Below the pieces are notes generated by a model that was given only the letters and a program-made list of their open reading frames with translations, had not been told where the DNA came from and searched no databases. A program made the position numbers and the translations under genes. Shown piece by piece: positions 8,244-15,723 of a stretch of 64,000 nt of DNA. Every line of letters starts with the position of its first letter. Positions within the stretch are counted from its first letter, which is position 1. Where the stretch lies: positions 24,404 to 88,403 of the forward strand of contig NZ_JAGGPM010000018.1 in NCBI RefSeq assembly GCF_018613835.1. Reading direction: 5' to 3'. Origin of the DNA: Arthrobacter sp. ISL-5 (lineage in GTDB: Bacteria > Actinomycetota > Actinomycetes > Actinomycetales > Micrococcaceae).

Positions 8244-8840
8244 CTACGACTTCGCCGCGGTAACGAACGCGCGGATCTTCGCCAAATCCTTGACTCCCTT
8301 GGAAATTTCGACGCCGGAGGAGACGTCCACGCCCCAGGCCCCGGCGGCCCGGGCTGCTTCTGCGACATTTGCCGGATCCAGGCCGCCGGCAAGGAGCCAC
8401 TGCCGCCCCTCGAGGCCCTTGGCGCGCACGGAGCCGTAGTCCCAGGCCTCGCCCGAGCCGGGAACGGCGGCGTCGATCAGCAACATCTCCTCGTCCCAGC
8501 TGGCGAAAGCCTCCGGCGCGTCATTCATGGTGACGGCCCGGATTACCTTCATGCCGGCGTCGTGCGCTGTCTTGACGTCCTCGGGAGTGCGGTCGCCGTG
8601 CAGCTGGATCCAGCCCAGGCCCGCGGCGCGGGCAATGGCCACGGCATCCGCCGTGGGCTCGTGGCGGAAAACACCGACGGCGCCAACGCCGTCCGGAACC
8701 TCTTTGAGCAGCTTGGTGACCTGCGCCGGAGAAACCGCCCGGGGACTGGCCGTCAGGACGAAACCCACAGCGTCCGCTCCAGCATCCACAGCCTCGCGGA
8801 TAGATTCAGGGGTACTCAGCCCGCACACTTTGACGAACAT
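8244..8840 (-). CDS. trpF: Phosphoribosylanthranilate isomerase
   Basis: TrpF converts N-(5-phosphoribosyl)anthranilate to the carboxyphenylamino-deoxyribulose phosphate in tryptophan synthesis. The 198-residue protein begins FVKVCGL with the active-site Cys, and carries GADAVGFVLTASPRAVSP, QLHGDRTPEDV, LLIDAAVPGSGEAWDYG with the catalytic Asp, and LLAGGLDPANV/GVDVSSGVE for phosphate binding. ATG 8840 is preceded by AAGGAG; an upstream extension to 8930 lacks family similarity. It stands alone, away from other trp genes. Many actinobacteria lack trpF and use PriA for both reactions, so a stand-alone copy is noteworthy. Confidence 0.93.
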   Translation of the reverse strand: MFVKVCGLSTPESIREAVDAGADAVGFVLTASPRAVSPAQVTKLLKEVPDGVGAVGVFRHEPTADAVAIARAAGLGWIQLHGDRTPEDVKTAHDAGMKVIRAVTMNDAPEAFASWDEEMLLIDAAVPGSGEAWDYGSVRAKGLEGRQWLLAGGLDPANVAEAARAAGAWGVDVSSGVEISKGVKDLAKIRAFVTAAKS

Positions 8841-9007
8841 TAACCGGCTCCTTGTAGTTGATCTGTCCCCAAATGACGGTAGCAATACTGCGCCGACTTT
8901 ACGCGGAGCGGAAGGGGCGGGCAACGGCAACGGACCCGGCGGGCGGAACAGGCGGGCGGAACAGGCCGCTGCCGCAAACCGGGCCCGGGCCGGGCTAGGC
9001 TGGGCGG

Positions 9008-9598
9008 ATGGAGATCATCCGTTTCGCAGACCTCAGACCCCAACCGTGGCGGAACGGGGGCGGGGTCACCCGGGAGCTGGCCAGCCATCCCCGGGCCGCC
9101 TCGGCCCAGGACGGCGTGTGGGACTGGCGCGTCAGCATCGCCGACGTCACCAAAGCCGGAGACTTCTCGGCCTTCCCGGGCATGGAGCGCGTGCTGACGG
9201 TAATAGACGGCGAGCTCCTGCTGCTGACAGTCGACGGCGGCGAGCACCCGCTCGAGAAGTACCGGCCCTTCCGGTTCTCGGGCGAAGCTGCGACCTCAAG
9301 TGCCCTGCCCACCGGCGACATCCGCGACCTGAACGTCATCACCCGCACCGGAGCGTTCAAGGGTTACACGTCGATCGTGGAGCTCTCGAAGAAGCGGGCG
9401 CATCCCGTATTCGATGGGCAGCTCGGCATTCTGCTCCAGGGCCAGGCCACCGTCACCGCAGCCGAACCCGCCCCGGCGCCAAGCGAACCGGAAGCACTCA
9501 ACCGCTATGACGCCGTGGTCGGTTCAGACACGCAGACGCCCGAAATCCTGGGCCGCGGGTTCCTGGCCGTCGTGTCCATCGATGCGGCGGCAGGGTAG
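9008..9598 (+). CDS. HutD/Ves family protein
   Basis: The 196-residue protein begins EIIRFADLRPQPWRNGGGVTRELASHP, the hallmark of the HutD/Ves cupin-like family, followed by WDWRVSIADVTKAGDFSAFPGMERVLTVIDGE and DLNVITR further on. HutD is associated with histidine utilisation in proteobacteria, and Ves with cold-inducible expression; no catalytic activity is established. No hut genes are nearby. The gene is divergent from trpF and precedes ferritin. Confidence 0.88.
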   Translation: MEIIRFADLRPQPWRNGGGVTRELASHPRAASAQDGVWDWRVSIADVTKAGDFSAFPGMERVLTVIDGELLLLTVDGGEHPLEKYRPFRFSGEAATSSALPTGDIRDLNVITRTGAFKGYTSIVELSKKRAHPVFDGQLGILLQGQATVTAAEPAPAPSEPEALNRYDAVVGSDTQTPEILGRGFLAVVSIDAAAG

Positions 9599-9666
9599 CC
9601 TGCGCTTCCTTATCTGAGCCTTTCCACACTGGTCGCCCCGGCGTCCCCGAACCTAGACTCGGTGCC

Positions 9667-10197
9667 ATGACCGAATCAAAGTTCAACGATCTCCTGTCCC
9701 TCCAGATCGGCAACGAATTCGCGGCCTCGCAGCAGTACGTGGCCGTGGCCGTCTGGTTCGCCAACCAGGACCTCCCCCAGCTGGCCAAGTACTTTTACCG
9801 GCAGTCGGTGGAGGAACGTAACCACGCCATGATGATGGTCCAGTACATGCTTGACCGCGACGTTCCCGTAGAGGTTCCCGGGGTCCCCGCAGTCCGCAAC
9901 GACTTCGCGTCCGTCACGGAGCCGCTCGCGCTCGCGCTGCAGCAGGAAAAGGAAGTCACGCGCAGCATCGAAGGCCTGTTCCGAGCCGCCCGCGCCGAGG
10001 ACGATGCCCTGGGTGAACAGTTCATGCTGTGGTTCCTGAAGGAGCAGGTGGAGGAAGTAGCCGCGATGACCACGCTGCTGAACATCGCCGAACGCGCGGA
10101 CAACCTCTTCGACATCGAGAACTTCATAGCCCGGGAAACCGTCGGCGACGGCGGCCGAGATTCGTCCGGCCCGGAGGCCGCCGGCGGGATCCTCTGA
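9667..10197 (+). CDS. Non-haem ferritin
   Basis: A 176-residue iron-storage ferritin that oxidises Fe(II) at a di-iron centre and stores it in a 24-mer shell. Ferroxidase ligands are visible: Glu17 in IGNEFAAS, Glu50 and His53 in VEERNHA, and the later Glu of KEQVEEVA. The four-helix bundle is followed by a short C-terminal helix (NLFDIENFI) and a flexible Gly/Ser-rich tail, as in mycobacterial BfrB-type ferritins. It stands alone. I looked for an obvious iron box upstream and did not see one. Confidence 0.93.
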   Translation: MTESKFNDLLSLQIGNEFAASQQYVAVAVWFANQDLPQLAKYFYRQSVEERNHAMMMVQYMLDRDVPVEVPGVPAVRNDFASVTEPLALALQQEKEVTRSIEGLFRAARAEDDALGEQFMLWFLKEQVEEVAAMTTLLNIAERADNLFDIENFIARETVGDGGRDSSGPEAAGGIL

Positions 10198-10299
10198 CAG
10201 CGGCGGCCGGCACCGCGCGCCGGTGACCTTTGCCACCAACTGTGGCCGCCGCCGTCGGGCGTTGCTAGGCTAACCACCAAGGTCCCGATCGGCGGACCT

Positions 10300-10340
10300 C
10301 CGGACGACGGTTCAGTACCCGGCACGCGACAAGACTGGCC
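10300..10340 (+). promoter_or_regulatory. Guanidine-III (ykkC-III) riboswitch
   Basis: Three diagnostic blocks occur in the right order and spacing: CCGGACGA (10300-10307), GTACCCGG (10315-10322) and GACAAGAC (10328-10335). CCGG 10300-10303 can pair with CCGG 10319-10322. GGTT...AGT (10309-10316) can form the pseudoknot with ACTGGCC (10334-10340). AAAGGA, the ribosome binding site of the first SMR gene, begins at 10341 directly after the pseudoknot strand. Known biology of the class: guanidinium stabilises the pseudoknot and exposes the ribosome binding site. This fits the SMR exporters that follow. Confidence 0.85.
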
Positions 10341-10352
10341 AAAGGATCTGTC

Positions 10353-10676
10353 ATGTCCTGGTTAATCCTCATTCTCTCGGGCGCACTCGAGGCCGTATGG
10401 GCCGCAGCACTGCGCCGCGCGTCGCGGTCTTCGGGGCGGCGCCGGATCGCACCCATGGCCCTCTTCCTCGCGTCGGTCGTGGCCAGTACCGCCGGCCTTG
10501 CCGTCGCGATGCAGTCCATTCCCACCGGAACCGCGTACGCGGTGTGGGTTGGCGTGGGCGTGGTGCTGACGTCCGTCTATGCGATAGCCGCCAAGGTTGA
10601 ACGGCCGACGGCGGCGCGCATCGCGCTGCTCGCCGGGATCGCCGCGTGCGTGGTTGGCCTGAAGGCGGTGGCGTAA
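10353..10676 (+). CDS. SMR-family guanidinium exporter subunit A
   Basis: A 107-residue four-helix small multidrug resistance protein. It starts SWLILILSGALEAVWAAAL, with the essential membrane Glu in helix 1, and has the GTAYAVWVGVGVV signature in helix 3. The guanidine-III riboswitch ahead of it points to the Gdx/SugE-type guanidinium/proton antiporter role rather than broad drug export. Its stop overlaps the start of the second SMR gene by one base, a paired arrangement like YkkC/YkkD, so an obligate heterodimer with opposite subunit orientations is likely. Few extra basic residues flank the helices apart from RRASRSSGRRR in loop 1. Confidence 0.9.
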   Translation: MSWLILILSGALEAVWAAALRRASRSSGRRRIAPMALFLASVVASTAGLAVAMQSIPTGTAYAVWVGVGVVLTSVYAIAAKVERPTAARIALLAGIAACVVGLKAVA

Positions 10677-11047
10677 TGCTTGCGAAGCCTGCCACGGCCT
10701 GGGTCATCCTGCTGGCCTCGGCCGTCCTGGAGGCTGTCTGGGCCACCGCACTGGGCCAGTCCGACGGCCTGACCCGGCCGCTGCCCACCCTTGTTTTCGC
10801 CGTGACCGCCGCGCTCAGCCTGCAGGGCCTGGGCATGGCGGTGAAGACCATCCCCCTCGGCACCGCCTACGCCGTCTGGGTGGGGATCGGCGCGGCCCTG
10901 ACCGTCGGCTGGGCCATGGCCACCGGCGTCGAGCCCTTCAGCCTGCTCAAGGTGCTTTTCATCGCCGGGATTGTGGGCTGCGCCGCGGGACTCAAAATGC
11001 TGCCGGCCGGCCGCTCAAGCACCGGCGCTGAGTCTCCCCACCTTTGA
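10676..11047 (+). CDS. SMR-family guanidinium exporter subunit B
   Basis: The 123-residue partner of the preceding gene, starting at the ATG in TAATG (one-base overlap). It has four membrane helices, the helix-1 Glu (SAVLEAVWATALG) and GTAYAVWVGIGAAL in helix 3, plus a hydrophilic C-terminal tail of about 12 residues. Loop 1 is far less basic than in subunit A (GQSDGLTRPLP), which fits an asymmetric pair inserting in opposite topologies. Expression is presumably controlled by the upstream guanidine-III element. Confidence 0.9.
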   Translation: MLAKPATAWVILLASAVLEAVWATALGQSDGLTRPLPTLVFAVTAALSLQGLGMAVKTIPLGTAYAVWVGIGAALTVGWAMATGVEPFSLLKVLFIAGIVGCAAGLKMLPAGRSSTGAESPHL

Positions 11048-11210
11048 ACGGCTGTGTCGGCGGGTCGCAGAGAAACGCCGGGGCATCCGAGCCGCCGGAC
11101 GTGAAAACCGGGGAGATTCGGCGGCCGGTCCCGGAAGGAGTTGTCGGAATACCTGCCCGCCCTCCTTGGTTCTTGGCTGGGACGGCAGTTCCTTGGAGAT
11201 GGAGATTGAG

Positions 11211-12215
11211 ATGACGAACAACCCGGCAGCATCGGTTCACCTGGGTGACGGCCTCCGCGTGAGTCCGCTCGGGTTCGGCGGCATGGCGCTCACCCCCGTG
11301 TATGGCGAGGTTGACCCGGCGGAGGCGCTCCGGACGCTGCGGCATGCGGTGGACGCGGGCATCACCTTCATCGACACGGCCGACATCTACGGCGGCGGCA
11401 GCAACGAGGAGCTGATCGCGAAGCTGCTCAAGGACCGCCGCGGCGACGTCCAGCTGGCCACGAAATTTTCCCTCGTGGGCACGCCGTCCACGGGCTACAC
11501 CGACATCCGCGGGGACGCAGCGTACGTCAAGGAGGCCGCCGACCGCAGCCTCCGACGCCTCGGCACGGACGTCATCGACCTCTACTACATGCACCGCCGC
11601 GACGTCCGGGTTCCCATCTCGGAGACGGTCGGGGCCATGGCCGAACTGGTTCAGGCGGGCAAGGTCCGGCATCTGGGGCTGTCCGAGGTGACGGCCGATG
11701 AACTGCGCGACGCCGCGGCCGTCCACCCCATTGCCGCGGTCCAGAGCGAATGGTCCATCTGGAGCCGTGACGTGGAACGGAACGTGGTTCCGGCCGCCGC
11801 GGAACTGGGCGTGGGCTTCGTGCCGTACTCGCCGCTCGGCCGGGGCTTCCTGACCGGAACGGTCGACGCGTCCCGGCTGGGCGACAACGATTTCCGGCGC
11901 AACATCCCGCGCTTCGCCGAGGGAGCGCTGGACGCCAACGAAGGCGTGGTGAACGCCGTGCGTTCCGTGGCGGCCGGGCTGGAGGCGACTCCGGCCCAGG
12001 TTGCCCTGGCCTGGCTGCTGGCCCACGGCAGACGGCTCGGCCTGCCGGTGGTCCCGATTCCCGGCACCCGCAAAGCGCACCGCATCGATGAAAACCTGGG
12101 CGCCCTGTCGCTCGAGTTGAGTGCCGCCCAACTGGACGTGCTCGACGGCGCCGCGGACGCCGTCGTCGGCTCCCGGTCCGCAGATCTGCGGTGGGTGTCG
12201 CAGGGACGCGAGTAG
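11211..12215 (+). CDS. Aldo/keto reductase
   Basis: A 334-residue NADPH-dependent (alpha/beta)8-barrel oxidoreductase. It shows LGFGGMALTPVYG near the start, FIDTADIYGGGSNEE (Asp and the catalytic Tyr), LATKFS (Lys), YYMHRRD (His) and AWLLAHGRRLGLPVVPIPGTRKAHRIDEN for cofactor binding. It resembles the YakC/pyridoxal reductase-like branch (AKR13). I chose ATG 11211 because GGAGA sits six bases upstream; ATG 11199 in the same frame is an alternative. Substrate unknown. Confidence 0.92.
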   Translation: MTNNPAASVHLGDGLRVSPLGFGGMALTPVYGEVDPAEALRTLRHAVDAGITFIDTADIYGGGSNEELIAKLLKDRRGDVQLATKFSLVGTPSTGYTDIRGDAAYVKEAADRSLRRLGTDVIDLYYMHRRDVRVPISETVGAMAELVQAGKVRHLGLSEVTADELRDAAAVHPIAAVQSEWSIWSRDVERNVVPAAAELGVGFVPYSPLGRGFLTGTVDASRLGDNDFRRNIPRFAEGALDANEGVVNAVRSVAAGLEATPAQVALAWLLAHGRRLGLPVVPIPGTRKAHRIDENLGALSLELSAAQLDVLDGAADAVVGSRSADLRWVSQGRE

Positions 12216-12381
12216 GCGCGTTTTCCCGGGGACTAGCGCGCCGCGCTGGCTGCTGAGCGCACAAAACCGCCTCGCCTCCGCATTCCGATACTGGAATCCG
12301 CGGTAGGCGCGGCGGCATTGTGCTCAGTGCGCTGTCTTGGCTCGACGTGCTGTGCTGGCTCAGCTTCGTAGACTGAACCGC

Positions 12382-13032
12382 ATGGACACGCTCATTCACT
12401 CACTCCGGGACATCACCATCCGCCGCATTTCAGTCAGCGAGATGGACAACAACGTGTATCTGCTCACCGCCAAGGAGTCCGGCGCGCAGCTGCTGATAGA
12501 CGCCGCGGACGAACTTCCCGCGATTCAGTCGCTGCTCGCGGACGCCTCGGCAGACACCTCAGCGGCGCCGAAGCTGGCCTTGGTGGCCACCACGCACCAG
12601 CATTGGGACCACGTCAGGGCACTGCCCGGCCTGGTGGAGGCAACCGGGGCCCGGACCGCCGCGGGAACCGATGACGCGCCGGAGCTTCCGGTGCCCGTGG
12701 ACGTGCTGCTGGACCACGGGGACGTCGGCAACTTCGACGGCTTCGACGTGACGGCAGTGCACCTCCGCGGACACACGCCGGGATCCATTGCGCTGGTGTA
12801 CCAGGATCCGGAAGGTCCTGCCCACATCTTCTCCGGCGACTCGCTGTTCCCGGGTGGGGTGGGCAATACGCAGAAGGATCCTGCGCGGTTCGCCCAGCTG
12901 ATCACCGACGTGACCGAGCGGCTGTTCGACGTGTATCCGGACGACAGCGTGGTGCATCCGGGCCACGGCAAGCCCACCACCCTGGGCGCGGAGCGTCCGC
13001 ACCTGGACGAGTGGCGGGCCCGCGGCTGGTGA
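12382..13032 (+). CDS. MBL-fold metallohydrolase (glyoxalase II-like)
   Basis: The 216-residue protein has ATTHQHWDHVRALPGL, a HxHxDH-type metal motif with Gln-His-Trp-Asp-His in place of HxHGDH, then LRGHTPGSIAL, FSGDSLFPGGVGNT and VHPGHGKPTTLG, all in the order seen in glyoxalase II-like hydrolases. The substrate is probably a thioester or lactone, not determinable here. Start at 12382 follows family alignment; a longer frame upstream to 12337 is Arg-rich and unsupported. It converges with the helicase gene across a large hairpin. Confidence 0.9.
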   Translation: MDTLIHSLRDITIRRISVSEMDNNVYLLTAKESGAQLLIDAADELPAIQSLLADASADTSAAPKLALVATTHQHWDHVRALPGLVEATGARTAAGTDDAPELPVPVDVLLDHGDVGNFDGFDVTAVHLRGHTPGSIALVYQDPEGPAHIFSGDSLFPGGVGNTQKDPARFAQLITDVTERLFDVYPDDSVVHPGHGKPTTLGAERPHLDEWRARGW

Positions 13033-13049
13033 GCCTGGTTAACCACCGA

Positions 13050-13107
13050 TCGAGTGCTCCGCAACTGCCGTTATGAACCTTCTAAACGGCGGTTACGGAG
13101 CACTCGA
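13050..13107. terminator. Large hairpin between convergent genes (H1)
   Basis: A 23-base arm beginning TCGAGTGCTCCG (13050) pairs with 13085-13107 with two imperfect positions; the loop is ATGAACCTTCTA. It fills the gap between the MBL hydrolase and the helicase. The loop-proximal sequence CCGTTATGA...AAACGG resembles the hairpin at 28365-28430, suggesting a shared element that acts as a bidirectional terminator or mRNA stabiliser. Confidence 0.65.
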
Positions 13108-13123
13108 TGTCGGTTAGGAGACC

Positions 13124-15016
13124 CTAGCGGCCGCGGCGTTCGTTCGACGCCGGAGCCGAGGCGCGGCGGGGGCCGCTGCGTGCCGGACGGCCTTCGCCGG
13201 AGCGTCCGTTGCCGCCGCCGGCGTAGGAGCCGCCCGAGGTGCCGCCGGTGTTGGAGGACCAGACAGCCTTGTTGCCGCCCGTGGTGCCGCCGGCAGCGCG
13301 CTGGCCGCCGGTGTTGGCTCCGGTGCGGGCACCGGAGCCGGCAGCGGCTGCGCGCTGGCCCGTTGCCGGACGTCCGCTGCGCTGGCCGCCCGTCGTCGGA
13401 CGGCCGGTGCCGCCGCGGGGAGCATCGCTGCGGGTGATGCGGGATTCGGAACGTCCGTCCGAACCGCGGCCGGCCGAGGTACGGCCACCGGCGGCCGGAA
13501 CGTCGTTGCGGTGCGTGGACGCCGTGCCGCGGCCACGTGCGTTGCGGCGTGCAGCTGCTGCTGCCTGGGCCCGGTCTTCGTTTTGCTCGATGACGCGGTC
13601 TGCGGCGTTGCGCGCTGCGGCCTGGCCTTCGTACGCCGCTGCACGGCGCTCTGCACGGGGCAGGTCGGTGCGGGGAGCCTCAGCCGAAACCCGCCCGCGT
13701 CCGCCCCGGCCACCCCGGCCACCCGTTGTGGGTGCAGCCTGGCGGCGTGCGCGCTTGCGCTCTGCGTTGGCACCGGTGGAGGTGCCGCCGCCGTGCTGCG
13801 CAGCCTTGGCGGCGAGCAGTGCGGCGCGGGTGCGCGGATCGATCTTGTCGGCCATTTCGCCGACGAGTTCCGCGACCAGCGGCGAGTTGGCGGTGACGCG
13901 CTCGAAGTTGACCTCGACGCCGGCAGCCTTCATCAGCTTCTTGACGTCCGACTGCTGCTCGGGCAGGGTCAGCGTGACCACGGTTCCGTCCGAACCGGCA
14001 CGTGCCGTACGGCCGGAGCGGTGCAGGTACGCCTTGTGCTCCGTGGGCGGGTCGACGTGGATGACCAGTTCGACGTCGTCCACGTGGACGCCGCGGGCGG
14101 CGACGTCGGTGGCCACCAGGACGCGGACCTCGCCGGAGGAGAACTCGGCCAGGTTGCGGTCACGGGCGTTCTGCGACAGGTTGCCGTGGAGGTCGACGGC
14201 GGGAATCCCGGCGTCGGTGAGGGTCTTGGCCAGCTTGCGGGCGTGGTGCTTGGTGCGCATGAAGAGCACGCGGCGACCGGCACCCGAGGCGAGCTCGACG
14301 ATCAGCTGCTTCTTGACGGTCTGGTCGTTGACCACGAGGACGTGGTGTTCCATCGTGGTGACGGCGGCCTGCGGATCGTCAACGGAGTGCGTGAGCGGGT
14401 TGGACAGGTAGCGCTGGACGATCTTGTCCACGCCGTTGTCCAGCGTGGCGGAGAACAGCAGGCGCTGGCCTTGGCTCGGGGTCATGTCCATGAGCTTCTT
14501 GACCACGGGCAGGAAGCCGAGGTCGGCCATGTGGTCTGCCTCGTCCAGGACGGTGACCTCAACGGCTTCGAGGGACAGGATGCGCTGGCGGATGAGGTCC
14601 TCCAGGCGGCCGGGGCAGGCGATGACGATGTCGACGCCGGCGCGCAGGGCCTTTTCCTGGCGCGCCTGGGAGATGCCGCCGTAGATCACGGTGGTGTTCA
14701 GGCCCATGGCCTTGGCCATCGGTTCGATGGTGGCGTTGATCTGCGTGGCCAGTTCACGGGTGGGTGCAAGGACCAGGCCCATGGGACGGCCGGGCTTGCG
14801 GAAGTGCTTGGCTTCGCGCTCGGCGAGGCGGGCCACCAGCGGGATGGCGAAGGCGATGGTCTTGCCGGAGCCGGTGCGGCCGCGGCCCAGGACGTCGCGT
14901 CCGGCCAGGGTGTCCGGGAGGGTCTTGACCTGGATGGGGAACGGTTCAATGATTCCCTGCGCGGTCAGGGTGTCGGCGAGTGCCTTGGGCGTGCCGAGGG
15001 CAGCGAAAGTAGTCAT
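13124..15016 (-). CDS. DEAD-box ATP-dependent RNA helicase with RGG-rich tail
   Basis: A 630-residue helicase that unwinds RNA duplexes in mRNA decay, ribosome assembly or cold adaptation. Core motifs are in order: GRTGSGKT (motif I), PTRELA, GGIS, VLDEADHMADLGF (DEAD), SAT, and HRSGRTARAG (motif VI). The last ~200 residues are a low-complexity Arg/Gly/Ala/Thr-rich tail, typical of actinobacterial RhlE/DeaD-like helicases and probably RNA-binding. ATG 15016 gives the usual MTTFAALGTPKAL start. A long leader with an intrinsic-terminator-like structure lies upstream (15177-15246), suggesting control at the RNA level. Confidence 0.93.
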   Translation of the reverse strand: MTTFAALGTPKALADTLTAQGIIEPFPIQVKTLPDTLAGRDVLGRGRTGSGKTIAFAIPLVARLAEREAKHFRKPGRPMGLVLAPTRELATQINATIEPMAKAMGLNTTVIYGGISQARQEKALRAGVDIVIACPGRLEDLIRQRILSLEAVEVTVLDEADHMADLGFLPVVKKLMDMTPSQGQRLLFSATLDNGVDKIVQRYLSNPLTHSVDDPQAAVTTMEHHVLVVNDQTVKKQLIVELASGAGRRVLFMRTKHHARKLAKTLTDAGIPAVDLHGNLSQNARDRNLAEFSSGEVRVLVATDVAARGVHVDDVELVIHVDPPTEHKAYLHRSGRTARAGSDGTVVTLTLPEQQSDVKKLMKAAGVEVNFERVTANSPLVAELVGEMADKIDPRTRAALLAAKAAQHGGGTSTGANAERKRARRQAAPTTGGRGGRGGRGRVSAEAPRTDLPRAERRAAAYEGQAAARNAADRVIEQNEDRAQAAAAARRNARGRGTASTHRNDVPAAGGRTSAGRGSDGRSESRITRSDAPRGGTGRPTTGGQRSGRPATGQRAAAAGSGARTGANTGGQRAAGGTTGGNKAVWSSNTGGTSGGSYAGGGNGRSGEGRPARSGPRRASAPASNERRGR

Positions 15017-15176
15017 GTGTTTTATCAGGGTCTTTCGGGCGGTATCCATGCGGATATCGGCCCCCGATGCCGGTTGGCTCAGGGGGTCGCCGAGGAAAAG
15101 TCAGGTGATCAACCGGCCGGCGTAATGCGGCTGGGACCAAATAGCGTTCATCGACGCAGGATGTGCCTCTCACATG

Positions 15177-15246
15177 AAAAAAGCCCACCCCCTGCAAGGA
15201 CGGATCCGTTGCGGGGTTCCGGTTGATGGACCGGAACAAAGTGGGC
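15177..15246 (-). promoter_or_regulatory. Structured leader with intrinsic-terminator-like end, upstream of the helicase gene
   Basis: Read on the minus strand, GCCCAC (15246-15241) closes on GTGGGC (15188-15183), immediately followed by six U (15182-15177). Inside the closing helix are two more helices: GTTCCGG/CCGGAAC (15237-15231 with 15222-15216) and CCCCGCAA/TTGC-GGGG with an inner CGGATCCG. This multibranched structure ends 160 bases before the helicase start, so it could act as an attenuator. A -10-like TAATAT lies further upstream at 15371-15366. Confidence 0.65.
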
Positions 15247-15723
15247 ATCACTGCACATCAAGTTTCACCAGTCTAGCATTAGCCGGCCCCCGCCACTGTC
15301 GGCCCGGGCTTCCGGCCGTCCGCCCGGCCGTCCGCCGGGCGGGACTGCGCCTGGCGCTGTGACGAATATTACATCGAACATCGGGCGACATTTGAGGCTG
15401 CCACGCTGAACATATGTCGAGCGCTCGAGCAGGGCTGCACAGCCCGGCAGATGGCCACCGCCCCGCCTGGGCCCAAGGCCTCACACCCCGGCTACGCAGG
15501 GAGAATGCCTCTTCCCCCGGCGGGGTCCTAGGACCTTGGCGGGCGACCGGGCGGCCGGAGCAGCCGGCCGGCACCCCCGGACCGCCCACCTTGGGGCTGC
15601 CCGCCTGGTCCTAGTCTTAACCCACCCCCAAATTGTTAGTTCCGTCACATCGTCGGCGGATCAACGCGGCCGGCAGTGCACCTAATTGCAATCGCCGGCA
15701 CCTGTGACAAGGAAGAAGACTCG
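15247..15723. other. Intergenic region between helicase leader and cycA
   Basis: No coding sequence is supported. On the minus strand TAATAT at 15371-15366 is the best -10 candidate for the helicase, implying a leader of about 340 nt. A short direct repeat of CGGCCGTCCGCC occurs around 15315-15340. The cycA ribosome binding site GGAAGAAG lies at its right end. I see nothing else. Confidence 0.5.

Noticed and set aside
9599..9666. Iron-box (IdeR/DtxR) operator before ferritin
   Set aside because: No TTAGG-type palindrome could be found in the short upstream gap.
11048..11210. Second riboswitch before the aldo/keto reductase (CCGGACGTGAAAACCGG segment)
   Set aside because: It resembles part of a guanidine element but lacks the GACAAGAC and GTACCCGG blocks; only a short 7-bp stem is visible.
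13114..13773. Alternative small frames in the helicase tail region
   Set aside because: The low-complexity RGG tail creates open frames on all strands; the continuous helicase frame explains the region.
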